A stretch of 26,039 bases of DNA from Ferroplasma sp037442045 (lineage in GTDB: Archaea; Thermoplasmatota; Thermoplasmata; Thermoplasmatales; Thermoplasmataceae), in assembly GCF_037442045.1 (NCBI RefSeq), contig NZ_JBBIRC010000019.1, positions 1 through 26,039 on the forward strand, read 5' to 3'. The notes under the pieces are model-generated. The model did no database searches. It was not told where the DNA came from and saw only the letters and a program-made list of their open reading frames with translations. Positions 16,126 to 23,982 of this stretch are shown one piece after another. Every line of letters starts with the position of its first letter. The stretch's first letter is position 1. The translations under genes and the position numbers were made by a program.

Positions 16126-18008
16126 ATTATTACCCATCAAGCTGTGGCCTTTTAGGCGTTTTACGAAAAAATAACTCAAATAAAATACAGGGAAAATATA
16201 TTGCGGATTCCTTAAATTCAATAAAATACAGAGGAAGCGATAAGGGATCCGGATATGCTATGTTCAATGTAAATAACAATAATTACTATAAAATGAAAAT
16301 ATATTACAATGGCAATGAAAATGATTTAAATCAAATTTTAACTGATAAAAATTTGAAAATAAATAATCATTATAAAGAAAATAATTCTGAAACAGGTAGT
16401 TATTGCTATGAGCTTGCTTTGGGAAATAATGACATGACAGATGATCTAAATGATTTACTTTGGAAAGAAGGTACAGGAAGGGTTTACAGCCTGGGGACTT
16501 CCCTTGATATCTTCAAGGGAGTGGGCTATCCGGATGACATAGCCAGTGAATATAATATATATAATATGAATGCTGATATGTGGCTTGCACATACAAGGCA
16601 GCCTACAAATTCTCCTGGAAATTTGCCATACTGGTCCCATCCGTTTTCATCATTTAATATAGCAATAGTCCATAACGGAGATATAAGTTCATTTGGTGCA
16701 AATCGTGAATATCTCAGTTCCAGTGGAATAAAAAGCTTTGTTGGAACTGATAGTGAAGTTATATCGTTTATTTTCAAAGAATTATTAAAGAAATATGACT
16801 TAATTACAACCATAAAAATAATGTCGGATAAGATCGATGATAAGTACACAAAATACATCAACAGAGGTTTTGTTCTTGATGGCCCATACACGCTTGTAAT
16901 CGGATATGATGATGGTTCCGACCTTTACATAATTGGCATGACTGATAAAACAAAATTGAGGCCAATAATACTCGGTGAAGATGAAAATAATTATTATATT
17001 GCAAGTGAGGAAAAGGAAATAAAACTGATAAATAAAAATGCAGAAGTGTGGACAATGGAGCCTGATTCCTATTTCATAGCATCACTGAATAAGGGCATTA
17101 TAGAATATGGGAGAAACAATATTCAAAGAGCAAAAAGGTACGATACTGAAAAATTCGATATAAACGCAGAAAATATAGAATATAACAGGCTTGATGATGA
17201 AATAATAAAAACAAATAAAAAAAATGTAACAGTAAAAAATGTATCAGGTCACAGATATATTGGCATTAAATTTACCAATAAAAATATAAATTTAAATTTG
17301 TATGGAAATGCTGGAAACTGCCTGATGAATTTAAATAAAAATAATAATGCAACGGTTTATGGCAATGTGGCAGATGATTGCTGTGATTCCATGTCTGGTG
17401 GAATTGTAAAAATATTTGGCAATGCCGGGGATATTTTAGGACAGGCACTGAGCAATGGAAAAATATACGTAAACTGCAATGCTGGAAATAGATGTGGAAT
17501 ACAGATGAGGGCATATAAAGAGAATAAACCATTTATAGTTATAAATGGGAAATTTGACGATTATCTTGGTGAGTATATGTCGGGAGGAACAATAATTGCA
17601 TTCTCAAATTATCAGCAATATACTGGGAAATATATAGGTTCTGGCATGATTGGAGGCAAAATATACATATATGGAAAAGTAAAAAGTGACAGAATAGGAA
17701 TGCAGCCATATGATACAGAAGGCATTTTAAAAGCACTGAAGCTGGATTCAATAATAGATGCTGATTTATTAAACAAACTCAGAAATAAGGATTTTATTGA
17801 TATTATAAATGAACTGCCGGAAAAGTCCAGAAAATATACCTGCAAATTGTATAATAAGCATGAAATACCATTATATAGCTATAGAATTCTTAATGAAATT
17901 GAGTATAATGAATTATATCCAGTCGTAAAGGATTTTGATTTTCAAATGAACACCTCAAACTTAAAAAAATTAAAACATAAATTTACAGTTATAGAACCAA
18001 GGAATTAA
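16122..18008 (+). CDS. Glutamate synthase glutaminase plus GXGXG domain subunit
   Basis: A 628-residue protein with two glutamate synthase domains that are normally at opposite ends of the large subunit. Residues 8 to about 330 form a class II (Ntn) glutaminase. C8, before G9-L-L-G, is the nucleophile exposed after removal of seven residues; LAHTRQPTNS (R159), VHNGD (N185) and GTDSEV (D210) bind glutamine. Residues about 380-525 form the right-handed beta-helix GXGXG domain, with repeated GNAGN, GNVADD, GGIVKIFGNAGD, GGTI and GGKIYIYG turns. It is translationally coupled to the FMN subunit and should form a heteromer with it. The FMN domain that would lie between these domains is encoded by the preceding gene. 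Confidence 0.88.
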   Translation: MNYYPSSCGLLGVLRKNNSNKIQGKYIADSLNSIKYRGSDKGSGYAMFNVNNNNYYKMKIYYNGNENDLNQILTDKNLKINNHYKENNSETGSYCYELALGNNDMTDDLNDLLWKEGTGRVYSLGTSLDIFKGVGYPDDIASEYNIYNMNADMWLAHTRQPTNSPGNLPYWSHPFSSFNIAIVHNGDISSFGANREYLSSSGIKSFVGTDSEVISFIFKELLKKYDLITTIKIMSDKIDDKYTKYINRGFVLDGPYTLVIGYDDGSDLYIIGMTDKTKLRPIILGEDENNYYIASEEKEIKLINKNAEVWTMEPDSYFIASLNKGIIEYGRNNIQRAKRYDTEKFDINAENIEYNRLDDEIIKTNKKNVTVKNVSGHRYIGIKFTNKNINLNLYGNAGNCLMNLNKNNNATVYGNVADDCCDSMSGGIVKIFGNAGDILGQALSNGKIYVNCNAGNRCGIQMRAYKENKPFIVINGKFDDYLGEYMSGGTIIAFSNYQQYTGKYIGSGMIGGKIYIYGKVKSDRIGMQPYDTEGILKALKLDSIIDADLLNKLRNKDFIDIINELPEKSRKYTCKLYNKHEIPLYSYRILNEIEYNELYPVVKDFDFQMNTSNLKKLKHKFTVIEPRN

Positions 18009-18074
18009 TGCATGATGAACTGGGTAATTCTATATCAGTGCCTGAAGTGCCTCTAACTCCCTGTTTGCATTAAT
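18004..18074 (+). repeat. 9-bp perfect inverted repeat after the glutamate synthase operon
   Basis: ATTAATGCA (18004-18012) pairs perfectly with TGCATTAAT (18066-18074), enclosing 53 nt. Just inside the left arm is ATGATGA, identical to an archaeal box C, and CTGA occurs at 18042-18045. A proper box D and C' box are not seen, so a C/D guide RNA is only a weak possibility. It could be a 3'-end structure of the operon mRNA. Confidence 0.3.
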
Positions 18075-18180
18075 CATTATTACTACACTTAAAATAATTA
18101 TAAATTTGGCAGGGAAATATGGATATGTTATTATCCATTTCAATGTTTTTTAAATTTATTAAGAATATACCATCGGAAAG

Positions 18181-18190
18181 TTATTTATAA
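18181..18190 (+). promoter_or_regulatory. TATA-like box for sfsA
   Basis: TTATTTATAA is centred 24-25 nt upstream of the ATG at 18210, supporting that ATG over the in-frame TTG at 18201. Confidence 0.5.
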
Positions 18191-18209
18191 CTGTTGTAAA
18201 TTGATTTTA

Positions 18210-18887
18210 ATGGAGCCATTTATTCACAGAAAACCTGGCTTTGCTGTAGCATATTTCCCGGAACTTATAGAAGCGCAGGTAATTTCCAGGCCAAATAGAT
18301 TCCTTATTAAAGCAACAATAAATCGAGCTGAAACTGATGTGCACATACATGATCCTGGAAGGCTTGGGGAGTTAATCTTTCCTGGAAACACTCTACTTAT
18401 CAGAAGAGCAGAGGGCCCTAAAACGCATTATTCTGTTACTTTTTGCAAAAATGAGAATATCTGGACATTCAATGATGCCCGGTATCATTCTTCTATTGCA
18501 TCCATGTTTATTAAACCGGGATATGAAAAGGAAGTAAAAACCGGTAACAGCAGAATAGATTTTAAGCTTGGAGACTCATATATAGAGGTTAAATCTGGAA
18601 CTTTAGTAGACGATGGAATTGCAAAGTTTCCTGATGCTGTAACAGCCAGAGGCAAAAAGCATCTTGAAACACTAATGGAATTAATTGACCAGGGTTATAA
18701 CTCCTATGTGCTATTTCTTATATTCAATGAAAATGCTGAGTGTTTTCTTCCCAATTATGATAGAGATCCAGAATTTGCTCGAACCTATTATTCTGCCATT
18801 TCTCACGGAGTGAATTTTAAATTTCTTGTATTTTCCTATAAAAATGGAGAAATTGTATTCAAAAAGGAGATAAAGCCATGCGTTTGA
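18210..18887 (+). CDS. sfsA: SfsA-family DNA-binding protein / nuclease
   Basis: A 225-residue SfsA-family protein. It has an N-terminal OB-fold-like region (VISRPNRFLIKATI, then HIHDPGRLGEL) and a C-terminal PD-(D/E)XK nuclease-like core, with SRIDFKLGD, YIEVKSGTL and FPDAVTARGKKHLETL. D, E and K of the nuclease core are present. Bacterial SfsA was described as affecting sugar fermentation gene expression; the cellular role in archaea is unknown, and nuclease-like chemistry is inferred from the fold. The ATG at 18210 is chosen because a TATA-like box lies 24-25 nt before it. It is probably monocistronic, since the next gene has its own TATA-like box. Confidence 0.93.
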   Translation: MEPFIHRKPGFAVAYFPELIEAQVISRPNRFLIKATINRAETDVHIHDPGRLGELIFPGNTLLIRRAEGPKTHYSVTFCKNENIWTFNDARYHSSIASMFIKPGYEKEVKTGNSRIDFKLGDSYIEVKSGTLVDDGIAKFPDAVTARGKKHLETLMELIDQGYNSYVLFLIFNENAECFLPNYDRDPEFARTYYSAISHGVNFKFLVFSYKNGEIVFKKEIKPCV

Positions 18888-18893
18888 TTGATA

Positions 18894-18903
18894 ATATTTA
18901 TAA
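18894..18903 (+). promoter_or_regulatory. TATA-like box for the M20 peptidase gene
   Basis: ATATTTATAA is centred about 26 nt upstream of the ATG at 18925. An imperfect inverted repeat (AGTTT ... AAACT) lies between it and the start. Confidence 0.45.
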
Positions 18904-18924
18904 GTTTTATAAATATAAACTCTT

Positions 18925-20118
18925 ATGAATCTGGCAGAATTGTCCGATAAAGAATTTATTGAAGAAATTGCAAACAGATTGCTTTCAATTAAGGCAGTTT
19001 CACCAAAATCTGATGGAAAAGGTGAATATGAAAAATCTGTTGAATTAAAAAAAATATTAAATGAGATTGGTTATAATAATGTCACTGATTATAATATAAA
19101 GGATAATACAGGCGTTGTCAGGCCAAATATTGTATTGAAGATAGGAAATTTTGGAAAAACATTATGGATTATCTGCCATATCGATACTGTGCCTGAAGGC
19201 GATATCAAACTCTGGAAGCATGAACCATATAAGGCTACAATTGAAGAAGATAAAATATATGGGAGAGGATCGGAAGACAATGGCCAGGCGATCTTTACAG
19301 TATTACTGCTTTTAAGAAATCTTGAAACAGAAAAAATGAAAATAAATCTGGGAATTGCATTCGTTTCTGATGAGGAAACTGGAAATGATTATGGCATTAA
19401 ATATATTATTAATAAGGATATATTCAACAAGAATGATTTGATTATAGTTCCGGATGCAGGCACAAATGATGGGAATATAATTGAAACTGCAGAAAAAACC
19501 GTTATGCAGTTAAAATTTCAGATAACTGGAAAGCAGGGGCATGCCAGCATGCCGGAAAGTTCAATAAATGCCTTCCGCGAAGCTTCCAAATTCCTAGATA
19601 TGATGGACTTTAACCTGCATGAAAAATTTAATAATTCTGATAAGCTTTTTATACCACCTTATTCAACTTTTGAACCCACAAAACATGAAAAGAATATAGA
19701 TAACGTTAATACAATACCGGGTACTGATGTATTTTACTGGGATTTCAGGGTTCTGCCGCAATACAGTTCAAAAAGCGTCATTGATGAAATTGATGAATTA
19801 ATTGCTAAATTTTCAAAAACATCAAAAGCAAAAATTGCATATGGCGTTATTGACCTTGTTGATGCACCAGCTCCAACATCTGATAGTTCAGAAGTTGTGG
19901 TGAAATTAAAGGATGCGATCAGGTCTACAATAAAAAAAGAACCTTTCACCATTGGAATTGGTGGAGAAACATTTGCTTCATTCCTTAGAAGCAATGGTTT
20001 CAGTGCTGCTGTATGGTCAACAACTGCAATAGAAAATGCGCATATGCCCGATGAATTTTGCCTGATTTCCCATATAATCCAGGATCTTGCCGTTTATAAA
20101 TACCTGCTATATAATTGA
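18925..20118 (+). CDS. M20-family metallopeptidase (ArgE/DapE/carboxypeptidase type)
   Basis: A 397-residue di-zinc amidohydrolase that removes an acyl or peptidyl group from an amino acid. The metal and catalytic residues are all visible: H85-x-D87 in CHIDTVPEGD, bridging D118 in GRGSEDNGQ, the catalytic/ligand pair E150-E151 in SDEETGND, D177 in VPDAGTND, and the terminal ligand H373 in NAHMPDE. The lid (dimerisation) domain inserts at about residues 190-300 and begins with QGHASMPESS. The substrate cannot be read from sequence. No lysine or arginine synthesis genes are adjacent, so a general dipeptidase or desuccinylase are equally open. It converges on threonine synthase. Confidence 0.9.
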   Translation: MNLAELSDKEFIEEIANRLLSIKAVSPKSDGKGEYEKSVELKKILNEIGYNNVTDYNIKDNTGVVRPNIVLKIGNFGKTLWIICHIDTVPEGDIKLWKHEPYKATIEEDKIYGRGSEDNGQAIFTVLLLLRNLETEKMKINLGIAFVSDEETGNDYGIKYIINKDIFNKNDLIIVPDAGTNDGNIIETAEKTVMQLKFQITGKQGHASMPESSINAFREASKFLDMMDFNLHEKFNNSDKLFIPPYSTFEPTKHEKNIDNVNTIPGTDVFYWDFRVLPQYSSKSVIDEIDELIAKFSKTSKAKIAYGVIDLVDAPAPTSDSSEVVVKLKDAIRSTIKKEPFTIGIGGETFASFLRSNGFSAAVWSTTAIENAHMPDEFCLISHIIQDLAVYKYLLYN

Positions 20119-20165
20119 TTTATAAAATTTATATATAATTAATATTGTTTGAAATTAGTTTTAGC

Positions 20166-21326
20166 TCATAATATATCCGAAATTTTAAGAGACTTATATT
20201 CAGGAATTATGCTAACGTCCTTCAGGATATTTCCTGTGAGGATAGAAACAACCGTATCACCTCTGTCAAGAATTCCTGATTCCCTAAGTTTCTTTACTCC
20301 AGCCACTGCAGCTGCAGATGCAGGCTCGCAGCCTATGCCGGATCTGTCTATCTCTCTTTTTGCTTCCAGAATTTGATCGTCTGAAACTTTTTCAACTATT
20401 CCATTTGTAAATTCTATCGATCTTTTGGCCTTTTTAAAGTTTACTGGATTACCAATTTTAATGGCAGTTGCGATTGTTTCTGCCTTTACCGGAATTATAT
20501 TTTCCAGTTTTTCTTTTATATATTCATAAAATGGTGCGGCTCCTTCTGCCTGTATTGCAATAAGCCGTGGGACCTCATTAATAACACCCAGTGATTTCAG
20601 ATCCATGAGTGCCTTTCCAAATGCAGATGTATTACCAAGATTGCCGGCAGGAAATGATATGAAATCAGGTTTGAGTTTTTCCATAATTTCATAAATTATT
20701 GTTTTTTGCCCTTCGATTCTCCATGGATTGAGAGAATTCAATAAATAAAAGTCGTTGCGCTTCTCAATTGTTTTCTTGATATCTGCCATGGCCGTATCAA
20801 AATCTCCGTCAATATCAACAATGTTTGCTCCATATGCAATTGCCTGAAATAATTTATTGGCTGATATGTTTTTCCCGGGTATCATGACATAACTTTCTAT
20901 ACCAGCAAATGCACTGTAACTTGCCGCCGCAGCAGAAGTATTTCCAGTAGATGCACACAATGTTTTTTTGAAATTCAGCCTCATGCCTTCAGAGACTGCA
21001 ACAGTCATGCCACGGTCTTTGAATGATCCTGTCGGGTTTTCCCCCTCATGCTTCAAATATATATTATTTATTCCGGAATACTTTGATATTCTGCTGCTGT
21101 TGTATAAATTGGTATTACCTTCTCCCTTGGTTATAATTTTTTCATTGCTTATTGAAGGATGTATAAGATTTTTGTATTTCCAAACGCCTTTTAATTTAGT
21201 TGTAGTATATTCCATATCATAATGGAATACATCGAGAATATTGCCACATTTATCGCATGTATATTTGTTTCTATTTATATTATATTCAGAACCACATGCA
21301 AAGCACTTCAAAACCGAATAAGTCAT
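20166..21326 (-). CDS. thrC: Threonine synthase (PLP enzyme with N-terminal zinc ribbon)
   Basis: A 386-residue fold-type II PLP enzyme that converts O-phosphohomoserine to threonine. The N-terminus is a small zinc ribbon, C8-x2-C11 and C24-x2-C27. The PLP lysine is in ENPTGSFKDRGM, the substrate loop in ASTGNTSAAAASY, and the phosphate-binding glycine loop in FPAGNLGNTSAFGKAL. The C-terminal GCEPASAAAVAGVKKL is typical of ThrC. A cysteate or diaminopropionate enzyme of the same fold is possible, but the pattern and length favour ThrC. A TATA-like box (TTTATATAA on the minus strand, 21345-21353) lies 23 nt before the ATG. Confidence 0.92.
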   Translation of the reverse strand: MTYSVLKCFACGSEYNINRNKYTCDKCGNILDVFHYDMEYTTTKLKGVWKYKNLIHPSISNEKIITKGEGNTNLYNSSRISKYSGINNIYLKHEGENPTGSFKDRGMTVAVSEGMRLNFKKTLCASTGNTSAAAASYSAFAGIESYVMIPGKNISANKLFQAIAYGANIVDIDGDFDTAMADIKKTIEKRNDFYLLNSLNPWRIEGQKTIIYEIMEKLKPDFISFPAGNLGNTSAFGKALMDLKSLGVINEVPRLIAIQAEGAAPFYEYIKEKLENIIPVKAETIATAIKIGNPVNFKKAKRSIEFTNGIVEKVSDDQILEAKREIDRSGIGCEPASAAAVAGVKKLRESGILDRGDTVVSILTGNILKDVSIIPEYKSLKISDIL

Positions 21327-21344
21327 TTATTGTTAAATGCAAAG

Positions 21345-21353
21345 TTATATAAA
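21345..21353 (-). promoter_or_regulatory. TATA-like box for thrC
   Basis: On the minus strand TTTATATAA is centred about 23 nt upstream of the threonine synthase ATG (21326), consistent with a leaderless mRNA. Confidence 0.5.
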
Positions 21354-21415
21354 TTATTTGTCAGTATAAAGATGATAAATATGGCCAAAAATAAAAATGT
21401 TTATGAATCCTTTAT

Positions 21416-21583
21416 CTAAACCGGCCAGAAAACCTTTGCCAGTTCAACTATAACTCCCATTGCTATTCCTATGTAAATAATTAATTTTGGATCTATGGCT
21501 GGACCTTTAATTTCTTCCTCATTAAAATATCGAATTAATCCCGCTCCTGATTGGAAGTTTTCGTTCTGATTATCCTTTGCCAT
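21416..21583 (-). CDS. Sec61 beta (SecG-type) subunit of the protein translocase
   Basis: A very short gene of 55 residues, easily missed by length cut-offs. The translation has the archaeal Sec61 beta pattern: a polar N-terminus with SGAGLIRYFNEEE, then GPAIDPKLII leading into a single C-terminal membrane helix (residues about 34-53) ending in FWPV. The protein is a tail-anchored, non-essential partner of SecY/SecE in the membrane channel for secretory and membrane proteins. The stop is TAG at 21416-21418 and the ATG is at 21583. It lies between threonine synthase and a two-helix membrane protein on the same strand. Confidence 0.9.
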   Translation of the reverse strand: MAKDNQNENFQSGAGLIRYFNEEEIKGPAIDPKLIIYIGIAMGVIVELAKVFWPV

Positions 21584-21639
21584 ATTTTACAATAATTTAA
21601 TACTGGAATTTAAGCATTGCGGTATAATTCTTTGATATT

Positions 21640-22242
21640 TCAAAATTGGATTTGCATTGATGTAATTATTGACCTTATAAATCTGTCAGTGCTTTCCTCT
21701 AAAACTATCAGTTTGTAAACATTGTCACTGGTATAAATTTCAAAATAATTGCATTTAATCAGGGATCCAATATCAGTGTTTTCTATACTGTATATATTTT
21801 TCTTCTGGCCAAGCTTTATTATTGATTTTGAATCGATCCTCAAAAATGGGAAATACGAAAGAACATAAGGTGAAGCATACTGATAGAATTCAATGTAATG
21901 GCCAATAAACACCGATTTGGCATCAATGTATTTTTCATGGATCAGTCCTGGAACAACTTCAAAATTTTTATCCAGTATGGATACATTGAATTTTCTATCT
22001 GCATCCTTTATGTTTATAATCTGGTCTGGTGTGTATTTCGGAATTTTCCCAAGAATCCGTAATTCAGAAAAATGGTTATAATATACAAATGGGAATACTG
22101 TTATTGATATTCCTAACATAAAAATTATTGCTACATAGAACATAAATAAGAATAAAAAGTTGTTTGAATTCATGGCCAGTATCAATGCAAGTAAAGATGA
22201 TGCAATAAATACCGATATGAAATAAGTCTGTACTCTTATCAT
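21640..22242 (-). CDS. Two-TM membrane protein with cytoplasmic beta-rich domain
   Basis: A 200-residue protein that I do not recognise. Two hydrophobic helices (about residues 7-26 and 28-56) form an N-terminal hairpin, followed by about 140 residues rich in I, Y and alternating hydrophobics, ending with VYKLIVLEESTDRFIRSIITSM. The plan is that of small bacterial PH-like (bPH) membrane proteins, but no diagnostic motif is seen. The frame is open upstream to 22428 inside the neighbouring gene. The ATG at 22242 is preferred because TTATTTATTT (minus strand, 22261-22270) sits 23-24 nt before it and because the extra N-terminus would overlap the amidohydrolase gene. Confidence 0.6.
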   Translation of the reverse strand: MIRVQTYFISVFIASSLLALILAMNSNNFLFLFMFYVAIIFMLGISITVFPFVYYNHFSELRILGKIPKYTPDQIINIKDADRKFNVSILDKNFEVVPGLIHEKYIDAKSVFIGHYIEFYQYASPYVLSYFPFLRIDSKSIIKLGQKKNIYSIENTDIGSLIKCNYFEIYTSDNVYKLIVLEESTDRFIRSIITSMQIQF

Positions 22243-22354
22243 ATATTTATAATGATTGGAAATAAATAACTGTTTTGGTATTTTATTGCAATTTATGAAA
22301 CTATAGCTTTTAAGGAAATAAAATTTAATATTAATAATTAGAAAATAATCAAAA

Positions 22355-23089
22355 TTATAGTTCGTGTGTTTTGGTAACTTTATCCAGCATTGTATTTTCT
22401 TCGGCCAGCCTTTTTTCCCTGCTATCAATGTAGTTTTCAGTATTTATATCGGCAACAATATCATTGTATCTGGACGTAATGCTATTGATTCTTACTCCCC
22501 CTTCACATGTTTCTGGTATAACAACTATTGAATCGCCGAGAAAATCGTCTGAAATTGAATTAACTGAAACAACCGGTATCCTGTTTTCCAGTGCCCTGGC
22601 ATTTGCATATAAATGCCATTCATCATGGAAATCCTTTCTTATAAGTGACGGATTGAATATTATATCACAGTGCTGGCGGAACAGAAATCTTGGATAGTCC
22701 GGAAAATCAAGGTCATAGCATACTAAAATTCCAATTTTTAAGCCGTTAACAGCAAATAGTTTTAACTCACTTCCAGGCGTATAATAAATGCTTTCTTTGC
22801 TGTATAAATTTATTTTATCCTGCCATCCTATAATTTGTTTGTTTTTAATTATAAAAGATCTGTTATATAAATTTTGATCAATATATGACAGGCTTCCCAA
22901 AATTATTGTATTATTGATATTTATAACATCCAATATCCTTTTTAGTCCATGAGCATCAATTTTTGTTGTTATAAATTTTTCAGGAAATACAATTATATCA
23001 TCTGGATTGGAATTAATTTCTGAAAGAATTTCAAGAGAACTGTCAAATGGCATTCTATGTGATTGAATTGCCCTGATCTTCAGATGCAT
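22355..23089 (-). CDS. Carbon-nitrogen hydrolase (nitrilase superfamily)
   Basis: A 244-residue amidase-type enzyme with the full catalytic triad of the superfamily: E37 in VFPEKF, K91 in WQDKINLY and C123 in ILVCYDLDFPDYPR. Conserved NPS and ARALENRIPVVSVN strands follow. The lysine motif lacks the usual RK.HL form, so it belongs to a divergent branch and the substrate is unknown. Omega-amidase-like, N-carbamoyl or NAD synthetase-like amide hydrolysis are all possible. It lies 22 nt downstream of the MocA-like gene on the same strand, so the two are probably co-transcribed. Confidence 0.85.
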   Translation of the reverse strand: MHLKIRAIQSHRMPFDSSLEILSEINSNPDDIIVFPEKFITTKIDAHGLKRILDVININNTIILGSLSYIDQNLYNRSFIIKNKQIIGWQDKINLYSKESIYYTPGSELKLFAVNGLKIGILVCYDLDFPDYPRFLFRQHCDIIFNPSLIRKDFHDEWHLYANARALENRIPVVSVNSISDDFLGDSIVVIPETCEGGVRINSITSRYNDIVADINTENYIDSREKRLAEENTMLDKVTKTHEL

Positions 23090-23111
23090 GGTTTGATATT
23101 GTTATATTGAT

Positions 23112-23705
23112 TTAAGCCTTGTTATTGAGTATTTTTTCCACTTTTTTTGCATCCTCCAATGTATCAATATCAGTCATGGCTTTTTTACCTATACTCAATG
23201 GTGAAAAATCAATAAAATGCTTCTTAACTATAGATTTCGCACCTTTATCGCCGGTTAATTGAAGGATTTCCGGAAAATATTTTTTAGAAAATATAACAGG
23301 GGTTATTACTTCACCATTGTATTCAAATCCTGATATGCCGGAACCTGATAACTCATAATGGTTGATCAGGCCATTTAGGTATTCGGAAGTTACCAGTGGC
23401 ATGTCACCAGGTATTATCATAACTGCATCGCATTCTGGAGGAATATTTTCCAGGCCTTTAACAATAGATGCTGACATTCCTTTCTCAAAACAGCAATTCC
23501 AAACGGCTTTAAAACCCATCTTAATTGAATAATCCTGAATTTCTTGATTCCTTAAAACTATAATGGAGCGATAAAAATTAGAATGTGATACATTATCTAT
23601 AACATATGAAATAATCCATTTTGAATTTATCTTATAAAGTAATTTATTTGAATGGAATCTTGTAGCTTGCCCAGCGGCAACAACAATAGCGCATATTTTT
23701 TGCAT
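23112..23705 (-). CDS. MocA/MobA-like nucleotidyltransferase (molybdenum cofactor type)
   Basis: A 197-residue NTP-transferase with a Rossmann-like GT-A core. The nucleotide loop VVAAGQATRFHSNKLL corresponds to the LAAGxSxRMGxxKLL signature. GMSASIVKGLENI and the metal-binding IIPGDMPLVT follow, then the GDKGAKSIV block typical of MocA-type CTP:molybdopterin cytidylyltransferases. The final step, attaching CMP or GMP to the molybdenum cofactor, is the likely role; no molybdoenzyme is in the window. It is the first gene of a two-gene unit with the nitrilase-family enzyme. TATTATAT on the minus strand at 23728-23735 is about 26 nt upstream of the ATG. Confidence 0.8.
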   Translation of the reverse strand: MQKICAIVVAAGQATRFHSNKLLYKINSKWIISYVIDNVSHSNFYRSIIVLRNQEIQDYSIKMGFKAVWNCCFEKGMSASIVKGLENIPPECDAVMIIPGDMPLVTSEYLNGLINHYELSGSGISGFEYNGEVITPVIFSKKYFPEILQLTGDKGAKSIVKKHFIDFSPLSIGKKAMTDIDTLEDAKKVEKILNNKA

Positions 23706-23982
23706 ATTTACATTAATATTGCCTTAGATATAATATTTTTTAAAAAATTAAGCAATAACATACTTACTAATATATTTTAATCTGCATTCAATAAATTATC
23801 CAATTTTATTGATATATTCTTTCATATAATCAAGATAATCCATATAAGACGGATAAGTAATAAACATATTAATATTTCTATGAAGTTATTAAATTTTACG
23901 AATATTGAAAATAAAGGGAATTAAAAAATTAATGATTATTGCATTAAGTAAAAATAGAAGAGTTTAGGTTAAAAAATTATAA
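23706..23982. other. Intergenic region, promoter of the mocA-like gene and otherwise empty
   Basis: These 277 AT-rich nt hold a TATA-like box (23728-23735, minus strand) and a 12-bp A/T palindrome at 23736-23747 (T6A6). A 23-codon minus-strand frame at 23796-23867 has no supporting signal. No RNA gene was recognised. Confidence 0.4.

Noticed and set aside
18012..18056. A 14-codon plus-strand frame with a C-x2-C peptide after glutamate synthase
   Set aside because: Too short, no promoter at leaderless spacing and no homology argument; likely chance.
22243..22428. N-terminal extension of the two-TM protein overlapping the nitrilase-family gene
   Set aside because: The extension is low complexity and overlaps another gene; the ATG at 22242 has a proper TATA-like box.
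23796..23867. A 23-codon minus-strand frame downstream of merA's neighbour region
   Set aside because: It has only weak AT-rich sequence upstream and a low-complexity Tyr/Ile-rich peptide; not supportable as a gene.
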